Of a DNA stretch of 49,643 bases, positions 1 through 8,700 are shown piece after piece. Where the stretch lies: positions 20,526 to 70,168 of the forward strand of contig NZ_JARGOQ010000015.1 in assembly GCF_029233945.1 (NCBI RefSeq), in the 5' to 3' direction. The notes under the pieces are model-generated. The model saw nothing but the letters and a program-made list of their open reading frames with translations. It was not told the DNA's origin and did no database searches. A program made the translations under genes and the position numbers. Every line of letters begins with the position of its first letter. Position 1 is the first letter of the stretch. The stretch is from Sneathiella sp. Its GTDB lineage: Bacteria; Pseudomonadota; Alphaproteobacteria; Sneathiellales; Sneathiellaceae.

Positions 1-1719
1 ACCATGCGCGGATCGATCGGGATTTGCTTTGAGTTCCAGCACTTCTGCCTGCAGGAGAATTGCCTCTTGCAACTTGTCGAGACCGGCACCGGTTTTCGCG
101 GAAACTTCCACGTCTAGAACGTCACCGCCCATATCTTCAACAAAGATTTCATGCTGGAGCAATTCCTGCCGTACCTTGTTCGGATCGGCGGCAGGTTTGT
201 CACATTTGTTGATGGCGACAATAATTGGCACTTCTGCCGCCTTCGCATGTTTGATCGCCTCAATCGTCTGGGGCATCACGCTGTCATCTGCGGCAACAAC
301 CAGAATAACGATATCAGTGACCTGCGCGCCGCGCATGCGCATTGCCGTAAAGGCTTCATGGCCCGGAGTGTCCAGGAAGGTAATGATCTCACCGGAGGCA
401 AGGGTTACCTGATATGCACCAATGTGCTGAGTAATACCGCCCGCCTCGCCGGAGACAACGTCCGACTTGCGAAGGGCGTCCAGCAGCGATGTTTTACCGT
501 GATCGACATGGCCCATGACGGCAACAACCGGCGCACGGGGCAGGAGGTTTTCAACTGAATCCTCCTCTTCACCGCCCAGGCCGATTTCCACGTCGGACGC
601 GGCAATTCGGCGTGCTTTATGGCCAAGTTCTTCAACAACCAGCTCCGCCGTGTCCGCATCGATGGTCTGGTTGGCTGTCGCCATGATCCCGAGTTTCATC
701 AGCGCCTTGATCACATCAACAGAGCGTTCAGTCATGCGATTGGCAAGTTCCTGCACGGAGATAACTTCCGGAATGGTAACTTCGCGGAAAATCTTCTGTG
801 GCGGTTCTGCATCTTGCTGCTGCTTTTTGCGGGCGCGCCGAATAGAGGCGAGGGACCGCTGTTTCGGCCCGCGGTCATCAAGCGCTTCCCCAATGGTCAG
901 GCGGCCTGAGCGGCGGCGTTGCTCATTCGGTTTGCGAGTAGGCGTGGGACGTTCTTCACCCCCGCGTGTGTTTTTCGTTGGTTTCTTGCGGCCACCAGCG
1001 AGATCATTACCTGCCGTGTCGTCGCCTTCAACGGTTCGCAGATTGCGTGGCGGTGGCGCTTTCGCTTCGCGCCGAAGTTCCTCATCTTTCGCAGTTGACT
1101 TAACCTTCTCACGATGGACGGCAACTTGCGCATTTTTGGTCGCATTCGCTTCTTCTGAAAGGCGACGCGCCTCTTCCTCTTCTGCACGGCGTCTTTCTTC
1201 AGGAGAGCGACGCTTCGGCGCTTTCGCGGGTTCCGCTGCGGCTTCCGCCTCTTTTGCGGCGTCATCGGCAGCTTTTGGTTCTTCTGCCGCTTTGCGGGCG
1301 TCCTCTGCGGCTTGAGCTTCTTCGCGGGCTTTTTGCTCCGCGGCATCACGCAAGGATTGTTCGCGGGCGAGACCTAGCGCCGCTGCCCGCGCCGCCTTCT
1401 CGTCATTAGTCAGAATAACAGCTGCGTCTTTGGAGCCGCTGGATTTTGACGTTTCCGTTGATTTTTTCTTGCCTGCCGCAGGCTGCGCGACATGGAGAGT
1501 CTTCTTTGCCGCCGGTGCAGCGGGGCTCGCTGTAGCGGGCTTCTGACCGCCAAGGCCGAGGGTACTGCGCTTTTTCCGCACTTCCACCTGTACCGTTTTG
1601 GAGCGGCCATGGGTAAAGCTTTGACGGACCTGACTATTGCCGCCAGCGGATTTTTTCGCTTCTAACGGTTTATTCAGGCTAAGCGACTTACGCCCATCCT
1701 TGTCATTTGTCTCAGTCAT
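1..1719 (-). CDS. infB: Translation initiation factor IF-2, C-terminus cut by window edge
   Basis: IF-2 is the GTPase that brings fMet-tRNA to the 30S subunit and promotes subunit joining. The frame opens at ATG 1719 ([15 protein letters not shown]) and runs 573 codons off the left edge, still open. Residues about 100-330 are a low-complexity Ala/Lys/Glu/Arg-rich linker, usual for alphaproteobacterial IF-2. An IF2 N-terminal fold follows ([20 protein letters not shown]), then the G domain with G1 GHVDHGKT near residue 401, DTPGHEAF and NKCD. The visible end (ANPDRSAHG) is the start of domain II. It begins 2 bp after the ylxR stop, so it is cotranscribed with nusA-ylxR. Identity is certain; only the C-terminus is missing. 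Confidence 0.97.
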   Translation of the reverse strand, partial: MTETNDKDGRKSLSLNKPLEAKKSAGGNSQVRQSFTHGRSKTVQVEVRKKRSTLGLGGQKPATASPAAPAAKKTLHVAQPAAGKKKSTETSKSSGSKDAAVILTNDEKAARAAALGLAREQSLRDAAEQKAREEAQAAEDARKAAEEPKAADDAAKEAEAAAEPAKAPKRRSPEERRRAEEEEARRLSEEANATKNAQVAVHREKVKSTAKDEELRREAKAPPPRNLRTVEGDDTAGNDLAGGRKKPTKNTRGGEERPTPTRKPNEQRRRSGRLTIGEALDDRGPKQRSLASIRRARKKQQQDAEPPQKIFREVTIPEVISVQELANRMTERSVDVIKALMKLGIMATANQTIDADTAELVVEELGHKARRIAASDVEIGLGGEEEDSVENLLPRAPVVAVMGHVDHGKTSLLDALRKSDVVSGEAGGITQHIGAYQVTLASGEIITFLDTPGHEAFTAMRMRGAQVTDIVILVVAADDSVMPQTIEAIKHAKAAEVPIIVAINKCDKPAADPNKVRQELLQHEIFVEDMGGDVLDVEVSAKTGAGLDKLQEAILLQAEVLELKANPDRSAHG

Positions 1720-1721
1720 TC

Positions 1722-2384
1722 TTACTCCGACACTTCGGTATTTAAGTTGCGTTGGCCCCTGAACATTTTCAGTCGGGAGGCCGCCGTCAAAATCTTTTTC
1801 GTCAGGGCGCTGTTTGTCAGGCAGGCATGGATCGCATTTTCCAAACCCAACGCCTGACTTAATTCGGCGCCGCTGAATATTTCTATCACTGGCAGCGGTC
1901 CAGCGATCCGCTTGAGCTTCTGTCGTCCGTCTTCGGCACCATCGTCGGCGGCAATCAACAAGGTTGCTTTCCCCGATTTCAGCGCCTTCTCGACCTTGGC
2001 AAACCCGACGGTCACCAGCGCGCCTTTACGTCCAAGCCCAATCAGGGACAGACACCGTTGCGCCAGGGACCGGTCAATCATCGTCGCCAGATCGTCCGGC
2101 ACAGTCACCGCCTGCTTCGCAGACTTGGCGAACAACCGCTTTTTTACAGCGAGTTCAACGGCGTTTGCATCGCAGCTTACCCAGATTCCGCGTCCAGGCA
2201 AGTTAAAGCCAATATCATGAACCAACTGACCATCAGGTGAGATCGCAAAGCGAAGTAGTGCGTCCTTTTCCTGTATTTGTCCAGTGGCTATACACCGGCG
2301 CTGCGGATCACTCAAGTCTACTTCTCCGCCCGTTGTCTCAATCGGCTGAAATTTCTTCCTCTGTTTCTTCTTCTGCGGCGGCAT
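1722..2384 (-). CDS. ylxR: YlxR/DUF448 RNA-binding protein with L7Ae-like domain
   Basis: Small RNA-binding protein of the DUF448 family. The signature RRCIATGQ and GRGIWVSCD lie in the first 75 residues, and an L7Ae-like region follows (about 95-190: [21 protein letters not shown]). This two-domain form, between nusA and infB, is the usual alphaproteobacterial arrangement. As drawn from ATG 2384 the gene overlaps the end of nusA by 47 bp. An alternative TTG start at 2315, with GGAGAAG just upstream, would begin after the nusA stop and give about 197 residues starting just before the RRC motif. I cannot decide between them. Precise role in the cell is not established from sequence. Confidence 0.9.
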   Translation of the reverse strand: MPPQKKKQRKKFQPIETTGGEVDLSDPQRRCIATGQIQEKDALLRFAISPDGQLVHDIGFNLPGRGIWVSCDANAVELAVKKRLFAKSAKQAVTVPDDLATMIDRSLAQRCLSLIGLGRKGALVTVGFAKVEKALKSGKATLLIAADDGAEDGRQKLKRIAGPLPVIEIFSGAELSQALGLENAIHACLTNSALTKKILTAASRLKMFRGQRNLNTEVSE

Positions 2385-3903
2385 CCTCGTCTTCGAACCA
2401 ATGCGCGCGTGCTGCCATTACGACCTGGTTGGCTTCATCTGCTGTCAAACCGAATTCGCGTAAAATTCCGTCTTCCGGGCTGACAAGTTCGTCGCCGGAC
2501 AGATCCGCGAGATCGTCTAGTTCCTTAACACCGGCTTCGCCCAGAGCGACAATCATGGCAGGGGTCAGGAGCTGCAAATTCACGATGTCATCACTGACAC
2601 CCATTTCCTGCCGCTTTTCTTCCAGCTCGGAATTAGTCTGTTCGACATATTCCCGCGCACGATTGCTCAGCTCAGCTGCGATTTCTTCATCGAAGCCTTC
2701 GATTTCGGCAATTTCGCTGACATCCACATACATGACGTCTTCAACAGAGGTGAACCCTTCCGAGGCCAATAGTTGGGCAATCGTCTCGTCCACATCAAGA
2801 GCCGTCATGAAGTTTTGTGTGCGTTCAGTGAATTCAGCCTGACGCCGGTTGCTTTCCTCTTCCTCCGTCAGGATATCGATATCCCAGCCGGAAAGCTGCG
2901 AGGCAAGCCGAACATTCTGTCCGCGCCGGCCAATAGCGAGAGAAAGCTGATCATCGGGAACCACTACTTCAATGCGGTTGGCATCTTCGTCCAGCACGAC
3001 TTTTGCGACTTCCGCCGGGGCCAGCGCATTAACGATAAAGCTCGCCTGATCCGGGGACCATTGAATAATATCGATTTTCTCGCCCTGTAACTCATTGACA
3101 ACAGCCTGCACGCGAGACCCGCGCATACCCACGCAAGCGCCAACCGGATCGATACTCGGGTCGCTGGAGAGAACGGCAATCTTCGCCCGGCTTCCCGGAT
3201 CGCGAGCGACCGCCTTCACCTCGATAATGCCGTCATAAATTTCCGGCACTTCCTGACCGAACAGCTTCGACATAAACTGCGGATGGCTGCGGGAGAGGAA
3301 AATCTGCGGTCCGCGCGGTTCCTGCCGGACGTCGTAAATATAGGCGCGAATACGGTCGCCTTGCCGGAATGTTTCCCGTGGCAGCATTTCGTCGCGGCGG
3401 ACAACGGCGTCGGCTTTACCAAGATCAACCGTCACATTGCCATATTCGACACGCTTAACGATGCCGTTGACAACTTCGCCAACGCGATCCTTATATTCCT
3501 GATACTGACGCTCCCGTTCCGCTTCACGGACTTTCTGGACAATAACCTGTTTGGCTGTCTGGGCGGCGATGCGGCCAAAATCGATCGGCGGCAGCGGATC
3601 AACCAGCAGATCGCCAACGACGGCGCCTTCTTTTTCCGGCTGGGCGTCGGCAACCGAAATCTGGGTGGCCTCGTTCTCAACTTCCTCGGCAACCTCCCGG
3701 ATGCGGGCGAGACGAATTTCACCCGTTCCCCGGTCGATATTGGCGCGAATGTCGTTCTCATGCCCATATTTGGCGCGCGCCGCTTTCTGGATGGCCTCTT
3801 CCATTGCCTCCAGAACGATATCCCGATCAATGACCTTTTCCCGCGCAACCGCATCAGCGACTTGCAACAATTCCAGGCGGTTTAAACTAGCTGCGTTTTC
3901 CAT
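2338..3903 (-). CDS. nusA: Transcription termination/antitermination factor NusA
   Basis: NusA binds RNA polymerase and nascent RNA and modulates pausing, termination and antitermination. The 521 residues carry an N-terminal polymerase-binding domain, an S1 domain (VGEVVNGIVKRVEYGNVTVDLG), tandem KH domains (DPVGACVGMRGSRVQAVVNE, then LAIGRRGQNVRLASQL) and two C-terminal acidic helix-hairpin repeats (TIAQLLASEGFTSVEDVMYV and MIVALGEAGVKELDDLADL), the extended form seen in Proteobacteria. I chose ATG 3903 (MENAASLNRLELLQ) because homologues start there; the open frame reaches a TTG at 3921. It lies 34 bp after rimP and overlaps ylxR. Confidence 0.96.
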   Translation of the reverse strand: MENAASLNRLELLQVADAVAREKVIDRDIVLEAMEEAIQKAARAKYGHENDIRANIDRGTGEIRLARIREVAEEVENEATQISVADAQPEKEGAVVGDLLVDPLPPIDFGRIAAQTAKQVIVQKVREAERERQYQEYKDRVGEVVNGIVKRVEYGNVTVDLGKADAVVRRDEMLPRETFRQGDRIRAYIYDVRQEPRGPQIFLSRSHPQFMSKLFGQEVPEIYDGIIEVKAVARDPGSRAKIAVLSSDPSIDPVGACVGMRGSRVQAVVNELQGEKIDIIQWSPDQASFIVNALAPAEVAKVVLDEDANRIEVVVPDDQLSLAIGRRGQNVRLASQLSGWDIDILTEEEESNRRQAEFTERTQNFMTALDVDETIAQLLASEGFTSVEDVMYVDVSEIAEIEGFDEEIAAELSNRAREYVEQTNSELEEKRQEMGVSDDIVNLQLLTPAMIVALGEAGVKELDDLADLSGDELVSPEDGILREFGLTADEANQVVMAARAHWFEDEDAAAEEETEEEISAD

Positions 3904-3937
3904 GACCAAATGTCCGTCCAAAAAACATGTTTACGAT

Positions 3938-4477
3938 TTAACCGCGTTGCGTACTCGCTGCGATCAGTTCGTCTGTCAAAATCAATTTTGCCTTTCTCAC
4001 TTCCGAAAAAGGCAGTTCCAGTCGGTTGCCATCATCCAGCTGCATGACGACCATATCATTTTCGAGGCCCAACAGCTTTCCGCGATATCGGCGCTGGCCG
4101 TCAACAGCCTGCTCCAATTCCACTTTTGCCTCGAACCCGGACCAGCGCTGAAAATCCTTGGGACGTGTCAGCGGCCGGTCAATTCCAGGAGAGGAGACTT
4201 CAAGATTATAGGCACCCGAAATGGGATCTTCCACATCTAACAGCGCCGATACCATCTGGCTTACTTCCGCGCAACCCTCAATGGTCATTGTCCCGTCCGG
4301 CTTCTCCGCCATAATCTGAAGCACTTTGCTTTCGCTTCCCGTCAGGCGTACCCGCACGACGTCATAGCCCATATCATTCAGGGACGGGGTGATCAGATCC
4401 TCTATTTTCTCGATCGCGTTCAGGGTACTTCTCGCAGTTGTGACAAACCATAAAAAAACAGCGGACCAGAGGCCCAC
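3938..4477 (-). CDS. rimP: Ribosome maturation factor RimP (start uncertain)
   Basis: RimP assists 30S subunit assembly. The body matches the family: DMGYDVVRVRL near the N-terminus, NLEVSSPGIDRPLTRPKDFQRW in the centre and GNRLELPFSEVRKAKLI in the C-terminal domain. The start is doubtful. The longest frame opens at GTG 4477, but its first codons form a terminator-like hairpin and U-run (4452-4488), so they are unlikely to be coding. A CTG at 4423, with GAGAAG just upstream, would give a natural N-terminus (NAIEKIEDLITPSL). The next ATG is about 4372 and would remove conserved sequence. Gene order trmB-rimP-nusA supports the identity. Confidence 0.88.
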   Translation of the reverse strand: MGLWSAVFLWFVTTARSTLNAIEKIEDLITPSLNDMGYDVVRVRLTGSESKVLQIMAEKPDGTMTIEGCAEVSQMVSALLDVEDPISGAYNLEVSSPGIDRPLTRPKDFQRWSGFEAKVELEQAVDGQRRYRGKLLGLENDMVVMQLDDGNRLELPFSEVRKAKLILTDELIAASTQRG

Positions 4478-4488
4478 CGCTCAAATGC
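4452..4488 (-). terminator. Terminator/attenuator hairpin at the front of rimP
   Basis: On the minus strand GTGGGCC, loop TCT, GGTCCGC (4477-4461) pairs over 7 positions including two G-U pairs. G-U and C-G pairs can extend the stem outward, and seven T follow (4458-4452). This is an intrinsic terminator shape placed immediately upstream of rimP. A conserved attenuator called the rimP leader is known from alphaproteobacteria; the match here is by position and shape only. Confidence 0.6.
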
Positions 4489-4524
4489 TCATCCTGACGG
4501 TGAGCGAACAGTATGTGTATAGCT

Positions 4525-4552
4525 ATAATAGCTGAGATACCAGCAAAGCCAA
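4525..4552 (-). promoter_or_regulatory. Candidate sigma-70 promoter for rimP-nusA-ylxR-infB
   Basis: Minus strand TTGGCT (4552-4547), 16 bp, TATTAT (4530-4525). It sits in the 109-bp gap between trmB and rimP and would start a transcript just ahead of the terminator hairpin, the arrangement needed for attenuation. Recognised by eye only. Confidence 0.4.
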
Positions 4553-4586
4553 GCTTTTTATTTACCTTGGCCCCGCAGGAACCGGT

Positions 4587-5279
4587 CTATTGGCGGCGAA
4601 ATCGATAGTAGACGGGCCGCAACCCTTTTTCGACCGCCTTCATCTCATAGCGCGTTGGAGGCCAGTCGCTCCCACGCTCCCGCCAATCCTCCGGTTTTTC
4701 GGATATCCATATGAACTTATCGGATTGCAGCATGTGCCAGAGGATCCAGGCTCCGTAATCCTCATGGTCAGTACCGATTCGAAGTTCTCCACCAGGTTTT
4801 ATCACCCGGGCGAGAGTATCAATATTTTCCTTTGAGACGAATCGCCGCTTTTTATGTCCACTTTTTGGCCAGGGATCGGGGAAGAGAATAAAGGACCGTT
4901 CAATGCTTGCATCGGGCAGTTTTTCGATCAGCAACTCCGCCGCGTCGTTATGGAGACGCACATTTTCCGCATCATTTTCTTCCAGCTTGCCAAGAAGGGT
5001 CGCGACACCGTTAATATAAGGCTCGCATCCGATAAAGCCGATATCAGGATTGGCATTCGCCTGCCACGCCAGATGCTCCCCGCTGCCAAAGCCAATTTCC
5101 AGCCAGAAGGTGCGGCAAGGCGCGTCAAAAAGGCCGGGAAGATCCAGCATGTCTGCATCCAATGGAATGGTAAGCGCCGGAAGGCGGGAATCAATCAGGC
5201 GCTGCTGCCCCTTGCGGAGGGGCTTCCCCCGGCGGCGGCCATAAAGAATACGCGTGCCCTTCGCCTGTCTGTCAGACAT
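4587..5279 (-). CDS. trmB: tRNA (guanine-N7-)-methyltransferase TrmB
   Basis: Uses SAM to methylate guanine at N7 in the tRNA variable loop. The 230 residues have the family landmarks: the SAM-binding motif LEIGFGSGEHL (about 60-70), FIGCEPYINGV, the substrate motif LFPDPWPKSGHKKRR (about 132-146), and the C-terminal GTDHEDY and PPTRYEMKAVEKG. It lies 10 bp downstream of metK, whose product is its cofactor, and is probably cotranscribed with it. Confidence 0.96.
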   Translation of the reverse strand: MSDRQAKGTRILYGRRRGKPLRKGQQRLIDSRLPALTIPLDADMLDLPGLFDAPCRTFWLEIGFGSGEHLAWQANANPDIGFIGCEPYINGVATLLGKLEENDAENVRLHNDAAELLIEKLPDASIERSFILFPDPWPKSGHKKRRFVSKENIDTLARVIKPGGELRIGTDHEDYGAWILWHMLQSDKFIWISEKPEDWRERGSDWPPTRYEMKAVEKGLRPVYYRFRRQ

Positions 5280-5289
5280 TGCTACGCCG

Positions 5290-6459
5290 TCAGGAGAGCG
5301 CGGATTTCAGGCTCTCCACAAGATCGGTTTTTTCCCAGGAGAAACCGCCATCCGCTTCGGGCGCTCTGCCGAAATGGCCATAGGCGGCGGTCCGGGCATA
5401 TATCGGCTTGTTCAGGCCAAGATGCTCCCGTATGCCGCGCGGCGTCAGATCCATAACTTCCATCAAGGCTTTAGCGAGTTTATCCTCGTCAACCTGGCCA
5501 GTGCCATAAAGATCGACATATAGCGATAACGGCTTGGAAACACCGATTGCGTAGGAGACCTGTATGCAGCACCGATCGGCAAGGCCGGCGGCAACGACAT
5601 TTTTCGCGAGATAGCGGGAGGCGTAGGCGGCAGAACGGTCAACCTTGGTCGGGTCTTTACCGGAAAAGGCGCCGCCACCATGAGGTGCGGCACCACCATA
5701 GGTATCCACAATGATCTTGCGACCGGTCAGTCCAGCGTCACCGTCCGGGCCACCGATAACAAATTTTCCGGTCGGGTTGACGTAGAATTCATCCTCCGGG
5801 CACATCCAGCCGTCCGGCAATACATCGACGACATATTTGCGAACAATCTCCCGCACGGTATCGGTGTCAAGGCCGTCATCATGCTGGGTGGAGACAACAA
5901 TTGAGGTTGTGCGCACAGGTTTGCCATCTTCATAAGCGAGAGTGACCTGGCTTTTCGAATCCGGTCCCAAGCCTTTTTCCGCGCCGCTGTGACGCGCGTC
6001 CGCTAGCGCTTTCAGGATGTTGTGGGAATAATAAATCGGTGCGGGCATCAAGACATCCGTCTCGTTCACCGCGTAACCAAACATAATACCCTGATCGCCG
6101 GCGCCTTCATCCTTATTGCCGGCGGCATCAACTCCTTGCGCGATGTCCACGGACTGCGCATGCAGATACACATCGACGGACGCATTCTTCCAGTGAAAGC
6201 CATCCTGTTCATAGCCGATGTCCTTGACGGCGGCGCGGGCGGTTTCTTCTATCAGGGATTTCGTGATCTCGGCGGGCCCGCGAACTTCGCCGGCAAGCAC
6301 AATTTTATTCGTTGTGGTCAGAGTTTCGCAGGCAACGCGGGAAAAGGGGTCCTGCGAAAGATATAAATCGACGATACTATCTGAAATCCGGTCACAAACC
6401 TTGTCAGGATGCCCTTCCGATACCGATTCACTTGTGAAAAGAAAATTTTTGCTAGGCAC
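5290..6459 (-). CDS. metK: S-adenosylmethionine synthetase MetK
   Basis: Makes SAM from methionine and ATP. The N-terminus [20 protein letters not shown] holds the ATP/methionine site. [10 protein letters not shown] and [19 protein letters not shown] (the phosphate-binding loop) are intact, and the 389 residues match the family length. I chose GTG 6459 (MPSKNFLFT): AAAGGA lies 7 nt upstream and the family starts there. The longer frame opens at a TTG at 6504, inside a leader that can fold (6465-6520). The gene precedes trmB and follows an xre regulator. Confidence 0.97.
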   Translation of the reverse strand: MPSKNFLFTSESVSEGHPDKVCDRISDSIVDLYLSQDPFSRVACETLTTTNKIVLAGEVRGPAEITKSLIEETARAAVKDIGYEQDGFHWKNASVDVYLHAQSVDIAQGVDAAGNKDEGAGDQGIMFGYAVNETDVLMPAPIYYSHNILKALADARHSGAEKGLGPDSKSQVTLAYEDGKPVRTTSIVVSTQHDDGLDTDTVREIVRKYVVDVLPDGWMCPEDEFYVNPTGKFVIGGPDGDAGLTGRKIIVDTYGGAAPHGGGAFSGKDPTKVDRSAAYASRYLAKNVVAAGLADRCCIQVSYAIGVSKPLSLYVDLYGTGQVDEDKLAKALMEVMDLTPRGIREHLGLNKPIYARTAAYGHFGRAPEADGGFSWEKTDLVESLKSALS

Positions 6460-6464
6460 GCGAA

Positions 6465-6520
6465 CATCCTTTTGTTTTAGTCGATGGCGCTTTATGGAAG
6501 CCAAAGGGGACGGCGCCGAC
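6465..6520 (-). promoter_or_regulatory. Possible SD-occluding pseudoknot in the metK leader
   Basis: On the minus strand GGCGC (6517-6513) pairs with GCGCC (6490-6486), and GUC/GAC can extend the stem across a three-base bulge (6520-6518 with 6482-6480). CCTTT in the loop (6507-6503) is complementary to AAAGG of the metK ribosome binding site (6472-6468). The fold is an H-type pseudoknot that would hide the ribosome binding site. Short SAM-sensing riboswitches of this shape precede metK or other methionine genes in alphaproteobacteria. The conserved cores of those classes are not clearly present here. Confidence 0.35.
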
Positions 6521-6543
6521 CACCCAATTTGAAAGTCTGCCGC

Positions 6544-6571
6544 ACTCTATCAAAATCGAAGTTACGGTCAA
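6544..6571 (-). promoter_or_regulatory. Candidate sigma-70 promoter for metK-trmB
   Basis: Minus strand TTGACC (6571-6566), 16 bp, TAGAGT (6549-6544), just after the xre stop at 6590. The implied RNA would start near 6537 and contain the foldable leader. Confidence 0.5.
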
Positions 6572-6589
6572 GAAAATCTGCGTCCCGGT

Positions 6590-7012
6590 CTATTTCGCCG
6601 AAGCAGACGTGTCTTTATCCGTCTCATCAGAGGCCAATGCCTTGATGACATCGAACACCCGCTTGCGAACATCCAGATTATCAATTTTGTAGTAGGCGCG
6701 GACAAGCTCCAGCGTTTCGCGCTTTCCGAGAAACTCATGCTCGAATTCGTCCGTTGGTTCTTGAATGCCGGGGGTTTGTGAGGTGCCCCCCGTTGGCATC
6801 TCATCAAAGAAGAAGGAGGGCTTTACATCCAGAATACGGCTGAGCTCGAACAGGCGGCTCGCACCGATGCGATTGGCGCCGCGCTCATATTTCTGGATTT
6901 GCTGGAACGTCAGGCTCAGCTTTTCTCCCAGCTTTTGCTGGCTAAGACCGAGTAATGTCCGGCGCATCCGGAGTCGGCTCCCTACATGCGCATCTACCGG
7001 ATGATTTGGCAT
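6590..7012 (-). CDS. XRE-family helix-turn-helix regulator
   Basis: A 140-residue DNA-binding protein with an N-terminal Cro/CI-type HTH (about residues 10-65: GSRLRMRRTLLGLSQQKLG, then FQQIQKYERGANRIGASRL). The C-terminal half (LVRAYYKIDNLDVRKRVFDVIKAL) is a helical tail found in related alphaproteobacterial regulators. I chose ATG 7012 (MPNHPVDAHVG): AGGA sits 7 nt upstream and homologues start there. The longer frame to 7126 adds 38 unlikely residues. It sits between lnt and metK, a conserved neighbourhood, but its targets are not apparent. Confidence 0.88.
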   Translation of the reverse strand: MPNHPVDAHVGSRLRMRRTLLGLSQQKLGEKLSLTFQQIQKYERGANRIGASRLFELSRILDVKPSFFFDEMPTGGTSQTPGIQEPTDEFEHEFLGKRETLELVRAYYKIDNLDVRKRVFDVIKALASDETDKDTSASAK

Positions 7013-7122
7013 CGATATTCCTCGTACTATCTGATGGTTCGAAAAGAAACCATACGTGCTAACAGTTTGCACTTCTAAACCTTCAAGTTGTTTTTTATCA
7101 GTATCGCCAAAGAAATTCCTAG

Positions 7123-8700
7123 TCAAGAAGACAGGCGCGTGTTTTTCGGCGGTCGACGGCGAAGACCGACCCCAATTCCGATAAAGGCGATCACCAGGGC
7201 AACCGGGATTGCTTCGCCATATTGTGCATACAGGGTCCGCTCCGGTATCGGTAGAGGCAATTCTCCGTCGATAAAGCCGGTTTCATTCAACGCGAGTTCT
7301 TCTCCGGCGCGGCCATAGGGATCAATGATTGCCGATATGCCCGTATTCGCGGCCCGCACGACCGCGACGCCCTGCTCAATGGCGCGGGTGCGGGTCATGG
7401 CAAAATGCTGATAGGGCCCCGATGTCGTGCCAAACCATCCATCGTTGGTGATATTGAGGATCCAGGAGAAGGCGGTGTCGGGGTCGACCTCCCACGGAAA
7501 GACAATTTCGTAACAAATCAGGGCGCGGGCGGGCGGCAGGCCGGGAATGGAGATTACCTTTTTCGCGGAACTATCCGGCGTGGCAAAATCCGACATCTGA
7601 TCGAGTGCGGGAATGATTTTAGAGAGGCCCGTTGCCGCCATAAATGAGCGGAGCGGCATATACTCGCCGTAAGGCACCAGATGCTGTTTGTCATAGATAT
7701 CCAGTATCTCACCGGTTTCGCCCAGAACCTGCAGGCTGTTCCATGATTGCCGGACAACCGGATCGCGGCGCGGCGCGCCGGTAACGATGGCGCCGCCAGA
7801 CGGGATAATTTGCGCCAGTTCTTTTTGCAACGGTTTCGTCGTTGTCAGGTAATAAGGTACTGCCGTTTCCGGCCAGATAAAATAGCGAGGGGAATTGCCG
7901 TCATCGGTCAGGCTGAGTGCCACAATCTTCCGCAAATGATCAAGAAGGAGATCATGTTTCCATTTGTCTCTTTGTGAAATGTTCGGCTGAACAATGCGCA
8001 TCGTTGAATTTTCGAAGGACTGCACGGGGCTGTCCGGAACCCGCAAAACCCCGACGCCATAGAGCGCAACAAAGAGCCCCAAGGTAATAGTGAGCGAAAC
8101 AAGCGCCGTTCTTCGCGGCGTCCCAGCTTCTCCCAAAAGCGCGGGCAGGGAGCTTAGGAAAACAGTCAACAGGGTCAGGCCATACACCCCGATAAAGGCG
8201 GTTGATTGCAATACCGGGAGAATACCGCTCCAGCTATAGCCAATAGTGTTCCAGGCGAATCCGGTGAAAATCACGCCGCGGACATATTCAAATGCGATCC
8301 AGGCCCCGCTGAATAAAAATACTCTCGCAAGCGATTTCGCGCCGGACATATGGGTTACAAGTGTCGCGCAGCCTGAGACAATGGCAAGAAACGCAGGCAA
8401 TACAAGAACGGGCAGGGGCATCAATAGGGCATGCGTTTTTGCATCCACCGTGAAGGCGACGCCGATCCAGTATAGGCCAGCAATAAACTGACCCCAACCG
8501 AACCACCATCCCGCGAGGAAGGCTTGCCAACGCGTCTTTGCAACGCTCAGAATCCAGAGAAGCCCCGTGAAACTGACTGGCAGTAGAAAGATGAGGTTGA
8601 GCGGTGGCAACGCGGCCGCGATAAGCATGCCCAAAACAAAAGCGAGAAGATATTTTTTAAGCCGGGGCAGGCTAGAAACCCAGGCGTTCAGGGCTGTCAT
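7123..8700 (-). CDS. lnt: Apolipoprotein N-acyltransferase Lnt
   Basis: Inner-membrane enzyme adding the third acyl chain to the N-terminal cysteine of lipoproteins. The 525 residues start with several membrane segments (about 15-220), followed by a nitrilase-like periplasmic domain. The catalytic triad is visible as Glu278 (WPETA), Lys338 (YDKQHLVPYGEY) and Cys396 (ALICYEI). A final hydrophobic helix and Arg-rich tail (about 497-518) anchor the C-terminus. Its ATG overlaps the corC stop (ATGA), so the two are translationally coupled. Confidence 0.97.
   Translation of the reverse strand: MTALNAWVSSLPRLKKYLLAFVLGMLIAAALPPLNLIFLLPVSFTGLLWILSVAKTRWQAFLAGWWFGWGQFIAGLYWIGVAFTVDAKTHALLMPLPVLVLPAFLAIVSGCATLVTHMSGAKSLARVFLFSGAWIAFEYVRGVIFTGFAWNTIGYSWSGILPVLQSTAFIGVYGLTLLTVFLSSLPALLGEAGTPRRTALVSLTITLGLFVALYGVGVLRVPDSPVQSFENSTMRIVQPNISQRDKWKHDLLLDHLRKIVALSLTDDGNSPRYFIWPETAVPYYLTTTKPLQKELAQIIPSGGAIVTGAPRRDPVVRQSWNSLQVLGETGEILDIYDKQHLVPYGEYMPLRSFMAATGLSKIIPALDQMSDFATPDSSAKKVISIPGLPPARALICYEIVFPWEVDPDTAFSWILNITNDGWFGTTSGPYQHFAMTRTRAIEQGVAVVRAANTGISAIIDPYGRAGEELALNETGFIDGELPLPIPERTLYAQYGEAIPVALVIAFIGIGVGLRRRPPKNTRLSS

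Noticed and set aside
515-1315. Ser/Arg-rich 266-residue frame opposite infB
   Set aside because: Reverse reading of the Ala/Lys/Glu-rich IF-2 linker; composition alone explains it.
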